NCBI RefSeq assembly: GCF_022869865.1
Contig: NZ_CP094984.1
Span: forward strand, 2,046,001-2,110,000
Length of the DNA stretch: 64,000 nt
Source: Arthrobacter zhangbolii
Lineage (GTDB): Bacteria; Actinomycetota; Actinomycetes; Actinomycetales; Micrococcaceae
Direction of reading: 5' to 3'
The position numbers and the translations under genes are program-made. Below the pieces are notes generated by a model. The model saw only the letters and a list, made by a program, of their open reading frames with translations, did no database searches and was not told the DNA's origin. Below are positions 17,713 through 27,171 of this stretch, piece after piece. Every line of letters begins with the position of its first letter. The stretch's first letter is position 1.

Positions 17713-18330
17713 TTAAGCAGGGTTTCCCAGGCGCGCCTGTTTGCGCACCGCATGCATGCGCTGGCCGATGGTCACGCAGCTGGCCAGCGTCAGCAGCACC
17801 AGGACCACCAGCAGCAGGACCTCGGGCACCCCCAGCCCCACCAGCCCGGTGGCCACGAGCAGCGACACCAGCCGTTCGGCCCGCTCGGCAATACCCACGT
17901 TGGCGTTGAAGCCCAGCGATTCGGCCTTCGCGCGGATGTAGGAGACCAGCATGCCGACCACCAGGCACAGGACGGCGGCGATGCCGATCGCGTCGTTGTC
18001 GCCACCCGTGAAGAACCAGATGGCTACGCCGGCAAACAGTGCGCCGTCGGCAAACCGGTCCAGCGTTGAGTCGAGGAACCCGCCCCAGCTGCCCTTGCGC
18101 TGCTGCTGCCGGGCCATGATCCCGTCAATGACGTCGGAGAAGATGAACACCGTAATGAAGATGGTGCCCCAGAACAGTTCACCCAGCGGGTAGAAGACCA
18201 GCCCGCCGATCATCACTCCAAGTGTGCCGGCGATGGTGACCATGTCCGGGGTGACCCGGTGCCGGAGCAACCAGGTGGCCAGCGGGGTGAAAACGGCAGT
18301 GAAGAATCCCCGTGCGTATTTGTTGAGCAC
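17713..18330 (-). CDS. pgsA: CDP-alcohol phosphatidyltransferase (phosphatidylinositol phosphate synthase-like)
   Basis: 205-aa membrane enzyme with the CDP-AP motif D-x2-D-G-x2-A-R-x8-G-x3-D-x3-D, read as [17 protein letters not shown] followed by [13 protein letters not shown]. About six membrane helices follow. Gene order after the HIT gene matches mycobacterial pgsA1 (Rv2612c), a phosphatidylinositol phosphate synthase. The next two genes of that mycobacterial cluster, the PIM acyltransferase and the mannosyltransferase pimA, are absent here: a terminator follows at once. GTG start, 3 bases after the HIT stop. Confidence 0.9.
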   Translation of the reverse strand: MLNKYARGFFTAVFTPLATWLLRHRVTPDMVTIAGTLGVMIGGLVFYPLGELFWGTIFITVFIFSDVIDGIMARQQQRKGSWGGFLDSTLDRFADGALFAGVAIWFFTGGDNDAIGIAAVLCLVVGMLVSYIRAKAESLGFNANVGIAERAERLVSLLVATGLVGLGVPEVLLLVVLVLLTLASCVTIGQRMHAVRKQARLGNPA

Positions 18331-18333
18331 GGC

Positions 18334-18912
18334 TCAGTCCTCGCTGTCCCGGCCGGAGCCGTCCGGCCAGGCCTCGGCAACCTGGCGGCGGACGTCACCC
18401 AGGGTCTGGGTGATGGCCTTGGTCTGCGCAATGATCGGCAGGAAGTTCCCGTCTCCGCCCCACCGCGGCACAATGTGCTGGTGCAGGTGCGCGGCAATCC
18501 CGGCCCCGCCCGTCTCCCCCTGGTTCATGCCCAGGTTGAAGCCGGAGGGACCCGATACCTTCCGCAGCACGCGCATGGCGGTCTGTGTCAGCGCCGCGAT
18601 TTCCGCGGTTTCCTCCGGGTCAATGTCCGTGTAGTCCGGCACGTGCCGGTACGGGCAGACCAGCAGGTGGCCGGCGTTGTACGGAAAGAGATTCAGGATG
18701 ACGAAGGCGTATTTGCCGCGATGGACTATCAGCGATTCCTCGTCCGTCCGCCCGGGGGCAGCGCAGAACGGGCAGGTCTCCTCCGAGGACACCTGCTTCT
18801 GCCCGCCCTTGATGTAGGCCAGGCGGTGCGGCGTCCACAGACGCTGGAAGGCGTCGGGAACACCGGGAAGTTCAAACGTGTCCGTTATGTCCGTGTCGTC
18901 TGTTTCTGCCAT
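18334..18912 (-). CDS. HIT family protein (AP4A phosphorylase-like)
   Basis: 192-aa HIT-superfamily nucleotide phosphorylase/hydrolase. The triad is HLHQHIVPRW (H-x-H-x-H), with upstream ETCPFCAAPG and GHLLVCPYRHV. The orthologous position in M. tuberculosis (Rv2613c, between thrS and pgsA1) encodes a diadenosine tetraphosphate phosphorylase. Following thrS is suggestive because aminoacyl-tRNA synthetases make AP4A as a side product; that link is inference. ATG start, 15 bases after the thrS stop. Confidence 0.92.
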   Translation of the reverse strand: MAETDDTDITDTFELPGVPDAFQRLWTPHRLAYIKGGQKQVSSEETCPFCAAPGRTDEESLIVHRGKYAFVILNLFPYNAGHLLVCPYRHVPDYTDIDPEETAEIAALTQTAMRVLRKVSGPSGFNLGMNQGETGGAGIAAHLHQHIVPRWGGDGNFLPIIAQTKAITQTLGDVRRQVAEAWPDGSGRDSED

Positions 18913-18927
18913 GGTGTCCCGCTGCCC

Positions 18928-20940
18928 CTACTTGTCCCGGTTCCGGACGGCTTCGACAATCCGCTTGACGGCCTCTTCAACGGGAACGCCGTTGTCCTGG
19001 CTGCCGTCGCGGAAGCGGAAGGACACCGCGCCCGCCTCGGCGTCGTCGCCTCCGGCAATGAGGACAAACGGGATCTTGTCCTTGGAGGCGGTGCGGATCT
19101 TCTTCGGGAAACGGTCGGTGCCGGTATCCACCTGGGCACGGATGCCGTGCGCCTTGAGCTTGTCGACGACGTCGAACATGTAGTCGTTGAACGCTTCGGC
19201 TACGGGGATGCCCACCACCTGGACCGGTGCCAGCCAGGCGGGGAACGCTCCGGCGTAGTGCTCGGTGAGCACTGCCATAAACCGTTCCACGGAGCCGAAC
19301 AGCGCCCGGTGGATCATGACCGGGCGCTGGCGGGTGCCGTCGGCGGCCTGGTATTCAAGTTCGAAGCGTTCAGGCAGGTTGAAGTCCAGCTGGATGGTGG
19401 ACATCTGCCAGGTGCGGCCAATGGCGTCGCGGGCCTGGACGGAGATCTTCGGGCCGTAGAACGCGGCGCCGCCCGGATCCGGCACCAGGTCCAGGCCGGA
19501 GGCTTCGGCTACCTCGGCGAGGGTGCGGGTGGCTTCCTCCCAGACCTCATCCGAGCCGACGTACTTCTCGGGGTCCTTGGTGGAGAGCTCCAGGTAGAAG
19601 TCATCCAGGCCGTAGTCCTTGAGCAGGTCCAGCACAAAGTTCAGGGTGGTGGTCAGTTCGTCCTTCATCTGCTCGCGGGTGCAGTAGATGTGGGCGTCGT
19701 CCTGGGTCATGCCCCGTACGCGGGTCAGGCCGTGGATCACGCCGGACTTCTCGTAGCGGTATACGGAACCGAATTCGAACAGGCGCAGCGGCAGTTCGCG
19801 GTAGGACCGTCCGCGCGAGCGGAAGATCAGGTTGTGCATGGGGCAGTTCATCGGCTTCAGGTAGTAGTCCTGGCCGGGCTTGGTGACCTCGCCGGTCTCC
19901 GGGTCGGTGACCTCGTCAACGTGCATGGGAGGGAACATGCCGTCGCGGTACCAGTCCAGGTGGCCGGAAACCTCGTACAGGTGGCCCTTGGTGATGTGCG
20001 GGGTGTAGACGAATTCGTAGCCCGCTTCGGTGTGGCGCTGGCGGGAGTAGTCCTCCATGGCCTTGCGGATGATGCCGCCCTTGGGGTGGAACACCGGCAG
20101 GCCGGAGCCAAGCTCGTCCGGGAAGGAGAACAGGTCCAGTTCGGTACCCAGCTTGCGGTGGTCGCGGCGCTCGGCCTCGGCCAGGCGCTCCTGGTAGGCC
20201 TTCAGCGCGTCCTTGGTGGGCCAGGCCGTGCCGTAGATGCGCTGCAGCTGCTGGTTGTTCTGGTTGCCCAGCCAGTAGGCGGCGGCGGAGCGGGTCAGCG
20301 CGAAGGCGTTGGAGATCAGCTTGGTGTTCGGCAGGTGCGGGCCGCGGCAGAGATCACACCAGACGACGTCGCCGGACTTGCGGTCCACGTTGTCGTAGAT
20401 GGTGATTTCCCCGGCGCCGACCTCGATGTTCGCGCCTTCGCCGGCTTCCTCGGCGCCGTCCTTGGTGCCCAGCAGTTCGAGCTTGTACGGCTCGTTGGCC
20501 ATGGCTTCGCGGGCTTCGTCTTCGGACACCACGCGGCGGACGAATTTCTGGTTCGAGTTGACGATCTTCTGCATCATCTTCTCGAGGGTCTTCAGGTCCT
20601 CGGGGGTGAACGGCTCGGCGACGTCGAAGTCGAAGTAGAAGCCGTCCTTGATGTACGGGCCAATGCCCAGCTTGGCGTCGGGGCGCAGCTGCTGCACGGC
20701 CTGGGCCATCACGTGGGCGGTGGAGTGGCGCAGGACGTTCAGGCCATCCTCGGAATCGATGGTGACCGATTCCACGACGTCGCCCTGCTCCAGCGGGGTG
20801 TCCAGGTCCTTCAGGACCGAGTTCACACGCATCACGACGACGTCGCGGCGTTCGAAGAAGAGCTGCGCACCGGTGGTGCCAGTATCCACCGTGGTCTCTT
20901 CGCCGTCGACGATGAGGGTGAACTTCTCTGGCACTGACAC
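18928..20940 (-). CDS. thrS: Threonyl-tRNA synthetase
   Basis: 670-aa class II synthetase. The N-terminal TGS domain is followed by the editing domain with its metal-site [11 protein letters not shown]. Catalytic motif 1 lies near [17 protein letters not shown], motif 2 in [15 protein letters not shown], and zinc ligands include the Cys in [12 protein letters not shown]. Motif 3 is the region [15 protein letters not shown]. The anticodon-binding domain follows. It starts at a GTG (20940) with AGGAGA 7 bases upstream. No T-box leader is visible in the 80 bases between dnaE2 and thrS. Confidence 0.97.
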   Translation of the reverse strand: MSVPEKFTLIVDGEETTVDTGTTGAQLFFERRDVVVMRVNSVLKDLDTPLEQGDVVESVTIDSEDGLNVLRHSTAHVMAQAVQQLRPDAKLGIGPYIKDGFYFDFDVAEPFTPEDLKTLEKMMQKIVNSNQKFVRRVVSEDEAREAMANEPYKLELLGTKDGAEEAGEGANIEVGAGEITIYDNVDRKSGDVVWCDLCRGPHLPNTKLISNAFALTRSAAAYWLGNQNNQQLQRIYGTAWPTKDALKAYQERLAEAERRDHRKLGTELDLFSFPDELGSGLPVFHPKGGIIRKAMEDYSRQRHTEAGYEFVYTPHITKGHLYEVSGHLDWYRDGMFPPMHVDEVTDPETGEVTKPGQDYYLKPMNCPMHNLIFRSRGRSYRELPLRLFEFGSVYRYEKSGVIHGLTRVRGMTQDDAHIYCTREQMKDELTTTLNFVLDLLKDYGLDDFYLELSTKDPEKYVGSDEVWEEATRTLAEVAEASGLDLVPDPGGAAFYGPKISVQARDAIGRTWQMSTIQLDFNLPERFELEYQAADGTRQRPVMIHRALFGSVERFMAVLTEHYAGAFPAWLAPVQVVGIPVAEAFNDYMFDVVDKLKAHGIRAQVDTGTDRFPKKIRTASKDKIPFVLIAGGDDAEAGAVSFRFRDGSQDNGVPVEEAVKRIVEAVRNRDK

Positions 20941-21020
20941 GGTTGTCTCCTAGATTTCGTTGTACGGCGTCTTCTGCACGGCCGAACCCGGCCGGCTCCT
21001 TCTTTGCGCCCGTACCGATG

Positions 21021-24000
21021 TTATCCGCTGCGCTTGTGCCCCACCAACATGCCGCGCTGACTGCCCGGCAGGGGAAGCGAGGCAGTGTCCGCCAAATTCC
21101 AGGCTTCGAGGGCCTGCAGGCTGATGCCCCGGGGCCCGGTGCGGCGGGTCAGCCCGCGGACAAGCAGCAGCTCGGTGCCGAAGAGCAGCGGACCGGATTT
21201 TTCCTGCGCCTCATGGAAGAACGTGCAGTCCACGCAGCCGGTGCCGTCATCAAGGCTGATGAACACCACCCGGCGGCCGCCGCGCATGGGCGGGGTCTGG
21301 GTGGCAACCCGGATCCCGGCCACCAGCACTTCGGAGCCGTTGCGCAGATCCATCAGCGCTTCGGCAGGTGTCACCCCCAGACTGCGCAGCAGCGGCCCGT
21401 AGCTTTCCATCAGGTGTGCACTCACGTCCACGGAGAGCAGATCCAGTTCGGTGCGGACCTTCTCCCGCAGCCCCGGTTCGGGCAGCTCCCGGTGCAGGTT
21501 CGCCAGTTCGGTGTCCCCCAGTGGCAGGGCCAGCTGCCCGGGGATCGGCTCGTACTTCCGGGATGACGAGCGGGCCGGGGCGGCGTCGAGGTAATGGATC
21601 AGATCCGCACGGCTGCCCCCGGAGCCGGTTTTTTGACTCAGGGAATCGAAGGCCCCCAGCTGGGCGAGGCGGCGCAGCGTGGGCCGGGAAACCCGTGCCC
21701 GGGCACGCAGATCGGCCAGGGAGTCATAGGGCTGCCCGGCGGCAATGCGCCGGAGCTCGACGGCGGAGAGCCCGTAGATCCCGGCCAGGGACAGCCGAAT
21801 GCCCAGCTTGCCCTGCTCGGTGCGTTCCACCCGGTACTGCTCGCCGCTGCGGTTGATGTCCAGGGGCAGGATGGGAATGCCCATCCGCCGGGCCTCGGCC
21901 ACCAGCAGCCGGCGCGGATACATCCCCGGATCGTGTTCGAAAATCCCGGCCAGGAACGCTTCGGGATGGTGTGCCTTCAGCCAGGCCGACTGATAGGTGG
22001 GCACCGCGAAGGCCGCCCCGTGGGCCTTGCAGAAACCGAAGCTGCCAAAAGCCTTCAGGGTGTCCCACACCTTATTGATGGTCTCAGGCGTGTAACCGCG
22101 CTCTGCAGCCTTGCTGCGGAAGTACTCCTCCACCCCCGGCTCCGCTGCTTCATTGCCCAGCAGCCGGCGCAGTTCATCAGCCTTGGCCAGCCCGCAACCG
22201 GTAAAAACGTTCAGGGTCCGCAGCACCTGTTCGTGGAAGACGGTGACGCCGTGCGTTTCCGCCAGCACCGGGCGCAGCGCCTCGTGCGGGTACACCTCGG
22301 GCGAGAACCCGTGCCGGTATTCCAGGAACGGCCGGACCATGTCGGATTTCATCGGTCCGGGCCGGAACAGGGAAATGTCGATAATCAGGTCGTTGAATTC
22401 CCGCGGTGCCATCTTTCCCACCAGTTCGCGCTGGCCAGGGGATTCAATCTGGAAGCAGCCCAGGGTGTGCGTACTACGGATGAGCTCATAGGTGGGTTCG
22501 TCGTCGAACGGCACCGCGTCCAGGTTGATCCGGCCGTCGGCTTCGATGAACTCAGGATCCGGGCTGCCGGGACCCTCCCGGTGTGCGCCGGCGGCAATGA
22601 CTTCCTCCCGGGAGGAATGCACCCGGACCACTTCGCGGACGGCGAAGGCCATGGCACTTTGCATCCGCACCCCGAGGACGTCCAGCTTGAGCATGCCCAT
22701 CGGGTCCATGTCGTGCTTGTCGAACTGGGACATGGGCAGGCCCAGCCCGCTGGGCTGCACGGGGGTACGGTCCAGCAGGGACTTATCCCCCAGGATCACC
22801 CCGCACGGATGCATGGAGATGTGCCGGGGAAGGCGGTCCAGGCGTTCGGTGAGATCCACCAGCAGGTCCAGCTGCCGGTTCTTTTCCACCTGCCCGGAGA
22901 ATTCACGCAGTTCCGGCTTTTCGGCGAGCGCCTCACGGAAGTTGCGCGCCGAGAAGCGCCACAGCTGCTTGGCCACGGCACCGATGTCCTCTTCGTGCAT
23001 GCCCAGCGCCAGTCCGGCGTCGCGCACGGCGCCGCGTGCCCGGTACCCGTTCTGCATGCTCATCAGGGTTACCCGTTCGGAGCCAAAGCGTTCAAAGATG
23101 CGGTGGTAGACGTTATGCCGTTCGGCGCTCTCCACGTCAATGTCGATGTCCGGCAGGGTGGAGCGGTCCCGGGACAGGAAACGTTCAAAGATCAGGTCAT
23201 GGTCCAGCGGATTCACATGGCTGACGCCCAGCAGATAGTTCACCAGCGACGAGGCTCCCGAACCGCGTGCCGCCGCGCGCACCCCCATGCCGGTGATCAT
23301 GGCCGAGACTTCGGCAACCGTCAGGAAGTAGGAGGCGAAACCCAGGCGGTCAATAATGCCCAGCTCATGGTCAAGCCGGTGCCGCATCTCCGCTTCGGCA
23401 ACCGAGTCCCGTGACCTCAGCCGGCGGGTGATCCCGGCTTCGCACCGCTGGCGCAGTTCCTGCATGGGTTCTATGTCTATGCCGATGACCGAGGCTTCGG
23501 GTACTACGGGCTGCTTCCAGCCCATATCCCCCACCGGGTCCATCCGGCAGCGGTCCGCGAGCGCCGCAGTGTCGGCGAGCATCCGTGCCGCCGAGCCGCA
23601 GCCTGCCTCGGAGCTGATCTCCCGGGCCAGCGCCGTCATCTCACGTGTCCCCTTGAGCCAGCCCTGCCCGTTGGGCTGTCGGTCCGGCAGCCGGGACAGC
23701 GAGGTCAGCGAGCGCGCGGCGTCGAGCACGTCGGCGGTGGCGGCGCCGTCTTCATCCACGTAGCGCACGGCGTTGGTGAGGATGGCCGGTATCCGCATCT
23801 CATCGGCCAGACGGAACATCCGTACCGCGTGGGCAAGGCTGAGGTTCTCCCCCGGCGGAGCCAGATGGGTGACTACTTCCACGGCGAGCGCCCCGGCAGG
23901 AATGGCCGCACGCCAGTGTCCGAACAGGGTACGCGCGACGGCGTAGCTGCGGCTGCGCATGGCCAGGCCGACGTCGGACTGCGGGCCCACCAGGACGGTG

Positions 24001-24464
24001 AGCAGGGGTTCGCCCTCCTGCCCGGAAGCTGCAGGCGCCGTCCGGGAGTCACTGTCTCCGGTATCCGGGCTGCCGCTGACGTACCGGGCCAGCTGTTCCA
24101 TAGTGACTCCCACGGGTTTGCCGGTCCGTGCCCGGGACGCCGAGGTGGAGGCATGCGCGGCGGAAATCAGCCGGCACAGGGCGCTGTAGCCGGCTCCCCC
24201 GTTATGCCCGTGGGCAAGGATCACTACCCTGCCCGTGACAGCGTTCCCACTGTCCAGGACGGCAAGGTCCACCCCGACAATGGGATCTATGCCCGCCTCC
24301 ATGCAGGCACGCAGGTGCTTGACCGTTCCATACAGCCCGTCCCTGTCGGTGCAGGCCAGGGCGTCGGCGCCGTCCGCTGCCGCGGCGGCTGCCATCTCCT
24401 CGGGCCAGGAGACCCCGTAATGCGCGCTGAAGGCCGTAGCCGCGTGCAGATGGATAAAGCTCAT
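21021..24464 (-). CDS. dnaE2: Error-prone DNA polymerase III alpha subunit DnaE2 (ImuC)
   Basis: 1147-aa C-family polymerase. The N-terminal PHP domain starts FIHLHAATAFSAHYGV; the catalytic Asp pair is in LPDIDIDVESAERHNVYH; the fingers region contains FGFCKAHGAAFAVPTYQSAW; HhH and OB domains follow to MLVGHKRSG. DnaE2 lacks the dnaN/epsilon fidelity functions of DnaE1 and is used in damage-induced mutagenesis. It is preceded by DUF6504 (24505-24816) and a shared SOS box. The usual partners imuA and imuB are not present in this window. A GTG at 24479 could add five residues. Confidence 0.95.
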   Translation of the reverse strand: MSFIHLHAATAFSAHYGVSWPEEMAAAAAADGADALACTDRDGLYGTVKHLRACMEAGIDPIVGVDLAVLDSGNAVTGRVVILAHGHNGGAGYSALCRLISAAHASTSASRARTGKPVGVTMEQLARYVSGSPDTGDSDSRTAPAASGQEGEPLLTVLVGPQSDVGLAMRSRSYAVARTLFGHWRAAIPAGALAVEVVTHLAPPGENLSLAHAVRMFRLADEMRIPAILTNAVRYVDEDGAATADVLDAARSLTSLSRLPDRQPNGQGWLKGTREMTALAREISSEAGCGSAARMLADTAALADRCRMDPVGDMGWKQPVVPEASVIGIDIEPMQELRQRCEAGITRRLRSRDSVAEAEMRHRLDHELGIIDRLGFASYFLTVAEVSAMITGMGVRAAARGSGASSLVNYLLGVSHVNPLDHDLIFERFLSRDRSTLPDIDIDVESAERHNVYHRIFERFGSERVTLMSMQNGYRARGAVRDAGLALGMHEEDIGAVAKQLWRFSARNFREALAEKPELREFSGQVEKNRQLDLLVDLTERLDRLPRHISMHPCGVILGDKSLLDRTPVQPSGLGLPMSQFDKHDMDPMGMLKLDVLGVRMQSAMAFAVREVVRVHSSREEVIAAGAHREGPGSPDPEFIEADGRINLDAVPFDDEPTYELIRSTHTLGCFQIESPGQRELVGKMAPREFNDLIIDISLFRPGPMKSDMVRPFLEYRHGFSPEVYPHEALRPVLAETHGVTVFHEQVLRTLNVFTGCGLAKADELRRLLGNEAAEPGVEEYFRSKAAERGYTPETINKVWDTLKAFGSFGFCKAHGAAFAVPTYQSAWLKAHHPEAFLAGIFEHDPGMYPRRLLVAEARRMGIPILPLDINRSGEQYRVERTEQGKLGIRLSLAGIYGLSAVELRRIAAGQPYDSLADLRARARVSRPTLRRLAQLGAFDSLSQKTGSGGSRADLIHYLDAAPARSSSRKYEPIPGQLALPLGDTELANLHRELPEPGLREKVRTELDLLSVDVSAHLMESYGPLLRSLGVTPAEALMDLRNGSEVLVAGIRVATQTPPMRGGRRVVFISLDDGTGCVDCTFFHEAQEKSGPLLFGTELLLVRGLTRRTGPRGISLQALEAWNLADTASLPLPGSQRGMLVGHKRSG

Positions 24465-24470
24465 GGGCGC

Positions 24471-24510
24471 ATCAGGCACCGTTCTTCATCAGGCACCGTC
24501 CTCATCAGGC
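24471..24510 (-). repeat. Stop-codon-spanning triple repeat between DUF6504 and dnaE2
   Basis: On the minus strand GCCTGATGA-like units recur three times with 16- and 17-base periods (plus-strand ATCAGGC at 24471, 24488 and 24504). The first transcribed TGA is the DUF6504 stop (24505-24507). Because the period is not a multiple of three, the copies place TGA in different frames just before the dnaE2 start. Confidence 0.8.
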
Positions 24511-24816
24511 GCTGTCCTTCAGGGCGTCGTGAATCCGGATCAGGCGCCAGCGGTCAGTGTTGACATGGTGCGAGAGGTCCAGGGTGCGCAGGTCGGAGCG
24601 GTCGCTGACCCTCGCCTGGACGCGCCAGATCTCGGTATCCACCAGGCCGGCGCCGCGGCCGCGTTCTGCCCGCATTTCCTCTTCCCACCAGTTGCGGCGT
24701 TCATACCAGCGCACGGGGTCAGCTCCCACCTTGTAGGTGCGCCCGCCCCATACCAGCCGCAGTGGCTTACCCGCAGGCGAACACACCACCTCTATGCCTT
24801 CGCTGAAGACACCCAT
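24505..24816 (-). CDS. DUF6504 family protein
   Basis: 103-aa protein beginning MGVFSEGIEVVCSPAGKPLR. Key stretches are LVWGGRTYKVGADPVRWYERR, EIWRVQARV and WRLIRIHDA. DUF6504 proteins are found in actinobacteria beside the ImuB/DnaE2 mutasome genes, and this gene is directly upstream of dnaE2. The function is unknown. It is the first gene after the SOS box, so it is likely co-induced with dnaE2. An in-frame GTG at 24849 is an alternative start. Confidence 0.85.
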   Translation of the reverse strand: MGVFSEGIEVVCSPAGKPLRLVWGGRTYKVGADPVRWYERRNWWEEEMRAERGRGAGLVDTEIWRVQARVSDRSDLRTLDLSHHVNTDRWRLIRIHDALKDSA

Positions 24817-24913
24817 TTCAGCTCCCTTCCCCGACGGACCCGCGCACACCGCAGGCGAATCCGCGCCCGTGGCCTCCCACAGGGGACCAACTGGTTATCA
24901 ACTGCCAACTAAT

Positions 24914-24929
24914 TCGAACATATATTCGA
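24914..24929. promoter_or_regulatory. LexA (SOS) box of the DUF6504-dnaE2 operon
   Basis: TCGAACATATATTCGA matches TCGAAC-N4-GTTCGA at 11 of 12 fixed positions. It is about 100 bases upstream of the DUF6504 start. dnaE2 is a classical SOS gene in mycobacteria, supporting the call. The 276-base gap 24817-25092 otherwise shows nothing recognisable. Confidence 0.85.
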
Positions 24930-25092
24930 ACACTTCCTTTTCAGTGTACGGCTGGCTGCTGACAATCGGCACCGCGTAGTGCCGATCCGATGGCCGGCCC
25001 ACCCCTACGGCCCGTTCATCCGCCACAGGTGAAGAGGTTCCGGCAGAAGCGCGCCATCCTGGTGCACACTGGTTCCAGATTCCCGCCCACCG

Positions 25093-25539
25093 ATGGAGCA
25101 CACCTTGGATCCCGATATCCCGTACCGGAACCCGTACGCCACCCCCGCGGAAACCGGGGCCCCGAAAACCGACCCCACGGAAACCGAAACCCCGGACCGG
25201 TCCGGAACCCAAACGGCGCGGCAGCGCTTCAGCAAGCCGGCCATCACCGGCATGGTCATCGTCACGCTCGGCTGGGCCCTGGCACTGATGCCCTTCTACT
25301 TTTGGATCCGCAGCTTAGGCAGTGTCAGCGCCGGCGTGGGCGGCGTTCTAAATCTCATCGGCTTCCTCGGTATTACCGCCCTGATTGCCTCAGTGGCAGG
25401 CTTCACTGCCTCGCTCCGGGCCGGCAATAAGAAGCTGGCCGCCCGGCTGTACATCATTCCCTCCCTGCTGTGGCAGCTGCCCATGGCTGCGCTGATCGGC
25501 TGGGTCCTTTTCCTTCTGTCCACTTACGACGCAACCTAG
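25093..25539 (+). CDS. Membrane protein with proline/threonine-rich N-terminus
   Basis: 148 aa. The first ~45 residues are hydrophilic and rich in Pro, Thr, Glu and Asp (TPAETGAPKTDPTETETPD). Three membrane helices follow (ITGMVIVTLGWALALMPFYF, NLIGFLGITALIASVAGF, LLWQLPMAALIGWVLFLL). No family is recognised. It is convergent with the MFS gene and shares a CTAG stop overlap with it (25536-25539). Confidence 0.65.
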   Translation: MEHTLDPDIPYRNPYATPAETGAPKTDPTETETPDRSGTQTARQRFSKPAITGMVIVTLGWALALMPFYFWIRSLGSVSAGVGGVLNLIGFLGITALIASVAGFTASLRAGNKKLAARLYIIPSLLWQLPMAALIGWVLFLLSTYDAT

Positions 25540-27140
25540 GCCTCCTCTGCAGCCTCACTGCGCACCGTGGTGGACAGCGGTACTTCCCGGATAAACAGGC
25601 ACAGCACCAGGGCGACTGCCACCACGGGCACACTCAGCAGGAAAATCGGCGGCAGGGCGTTGCCGAAAGCAGCAGCAATGAAGTCCTGCGCCGGTGCGGG
25701 CAGCCCGCGCAGCATCGCCGGACTGAGCGAGTTGATGTCCCCGCCCACCGCTGCTCCGGCACCGGCCGGCGCCCCGGCCAGCTCGTTGCCCAGCCGGTGG
25801 ATAAAGATCGAGCCGAACAGGGCAATACCAAAGGACGCGCCAATCTGGCGGAAATAGTTCGCCGCGGAGATCGCTGCTCCCATGTCCCGCCCGGGCACAC
25901 TGTTCTGCACTATCAGCACCAGGTTCTGCATCAGCATGCCGATGCCCAGTCCCATCACCAGCATCCCGAGCGCCGTGAAGCTGTAGGGGGTGGTGTCAGA
26001 AATCCGCGAGAGCAGCACCAGCCCGGCAATGATCACCGCGCAGCCTAGCACGGGGTAGATCTTGTACCGGCCGGTCCGGGAGATCAGCTGCCCGGTGCCA
26101 ATGGAGGTCAGCAGCAGGCCGCCCATCATCGGCAGCATCATCAGCCCGGACTGGGTGGCGGTGGCCCGGTTGACCATCTGCAGGAAGGTGGGCAGGTAGG
26201 AGATGGTGGAGAACATCGCGATTCCGACGGCGATCCCCACCAGCACGGGCAGCAGGAAGTTCCGGCGCCGGAACAGGGCCGGCGGGAGGATGGGTTCGGG
26301 AGCACGCCGCTCCACCGGGATAAACGCTCCGACGGCCGCCAGGGTCACGGCGGCCAGGACAAGGATCTGCGGACTGGACCAGGCATACGTGGTCCCGGCC
26401 CAGGTGGTCAGCATGATCAGGGCAGCGCTCGCGAGCGCCAGCAGCCCCGCGCCGGCGTAGTCCAGCTTCGGGCGCCTCCCCTTGGGCTTGGGCAGGTGCA
26501 GTGAGGTGATGACGACGGCGAGCGCCACCGCTCCGATGGGCAGGTTGATGTAGAACACCCACCGCCAGGACCAGGCATCGGTGATCCAGCCGCCCAGCAG
26601 CGGACCGCCCACGGAGGCCAGTCCGAAGGCGGCACCGATCAGGCCCATGTACTTCCCACGTTCGCGCGGAGAGACCAGATCCCCCAGGATGGCCTGCGCC
26701 CCGATCATCAGTCCGCCGCCGCCGATGCCCTGCAGGGCACGGAAGCCGATCAGCTGGCCCATGTTCTGCGCCAGCCCGGACAGGACCGATCCGGTGAGGA
26801 AGACCGCAATGGCGAAGATGAAGATGCTCTTGCGGCCAAACAGGTCACCGAGCTTGCCGTAGATCGGCAGGCCTATGGTCGCAGCCAGAATGTAGGCGGT
26901 AACCACCCAGGACAGGTGCTCCAGGCCGTTGAGGTCCCCCACTATGGTGGGCAGCGCAGTTGCCACGATGGTCTGGTCCAGGGCAGCCAGCAGCACCGAG
27001 AGCAGCAGCCCGGTCAGGACCAGGGCGAGATTGCGCTTGGGCCCGGCCTCTTCCGCTGCCTCCACCCGGTGTTTGGGCACTGCGGGTACCGGACGGTCGG
27101 GGATCGCCGCGATACGCGGCGTTAACGCTCTATGCGACAT
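25536..27140 (-). CDS. DHA2 family MFS multidrug exporter (EmrB/QacA type), copy 1
   Basis: 534-aa, 14-helix drug:proton antiporter of the DHA2 family. Motif D1 is LAALDQTIVATALPTIVGDL, motif A is GKLGDLFGRKSIFIF, and motif C is GAAFGLASVGGPLLGGWITD. ATG 27140 begins MSHRALTP; the open frame upstream has no family support. It lies 31 bases after its paralogue and the two align along their whole length, so they arose by tandem duplication. No TetR/MarR regulator is adjacent. Confidence 0.9.
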   Translation of the reverse strand: MSHRALTPRIAAIPDRPVPAVPKHRVEAAEEAGPKRNLALVLTGLLLSVLLAALDQTIVATALPTIVGDLNGLEHLSWVVTAYILAATIGLPIYGKLGDLFGRKSIFIFAIAVFLTGSVLSGLAQNMGQLIGFRALQGIGGGGLMIGAQAILGDLVSPRERGKYMGLIGAAFGLASVGGPLLGGWITDAWSWRWVFYINLPIGAVALAVVITSLHLPKPKGRRPKLDYAGAGLLALASAALIMLTTWAGTTYAWSSPQILVLAAVTLAAVGAFIPVERRAPEPILPPALFRRRNFLLPVLVGIAVGIAMFSTISYLPTFLQMVNRATATQSGLMMLPMMGGLLLTSIGTGQLISRTGRYKIYPVLGCAVIIAGLVLLSRISDTTPYSFTALGMLVMGLGIGMLMQNLVLIVQNSVPGRDMGAAISAANYFRQIGASFGIALFGSIFIHRLGNELAGAPAGAGAAVGGDINSLSPAMLRGLPAPAQDFIAAAFGNALPPIFLLSVPVVAVALVLCLFIREVPLSTTVRSEAAEEA

Positions 27141-27171
27141 AGGGGGTTGGTGCTCCTCGCTGATTTGCGTC

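Noticed and set aside
19185-19200. SOS-box-like TCGAACATGTAGTCGT
   Set aside because: Lies inside the conserved thrS coding region, with a poor right half.
18259-20937. 892-codon plus-strand frame opposite thrS
   Set aside because: Antisense shadow of the thrS and HIT genes; composition is Gly/Val/Leu-rich without domains.
21594-23414. 606-codon plus-strand frame opposite dnaE2
   Set aside because: Antisense shadow of a clearly conserved polymerase.
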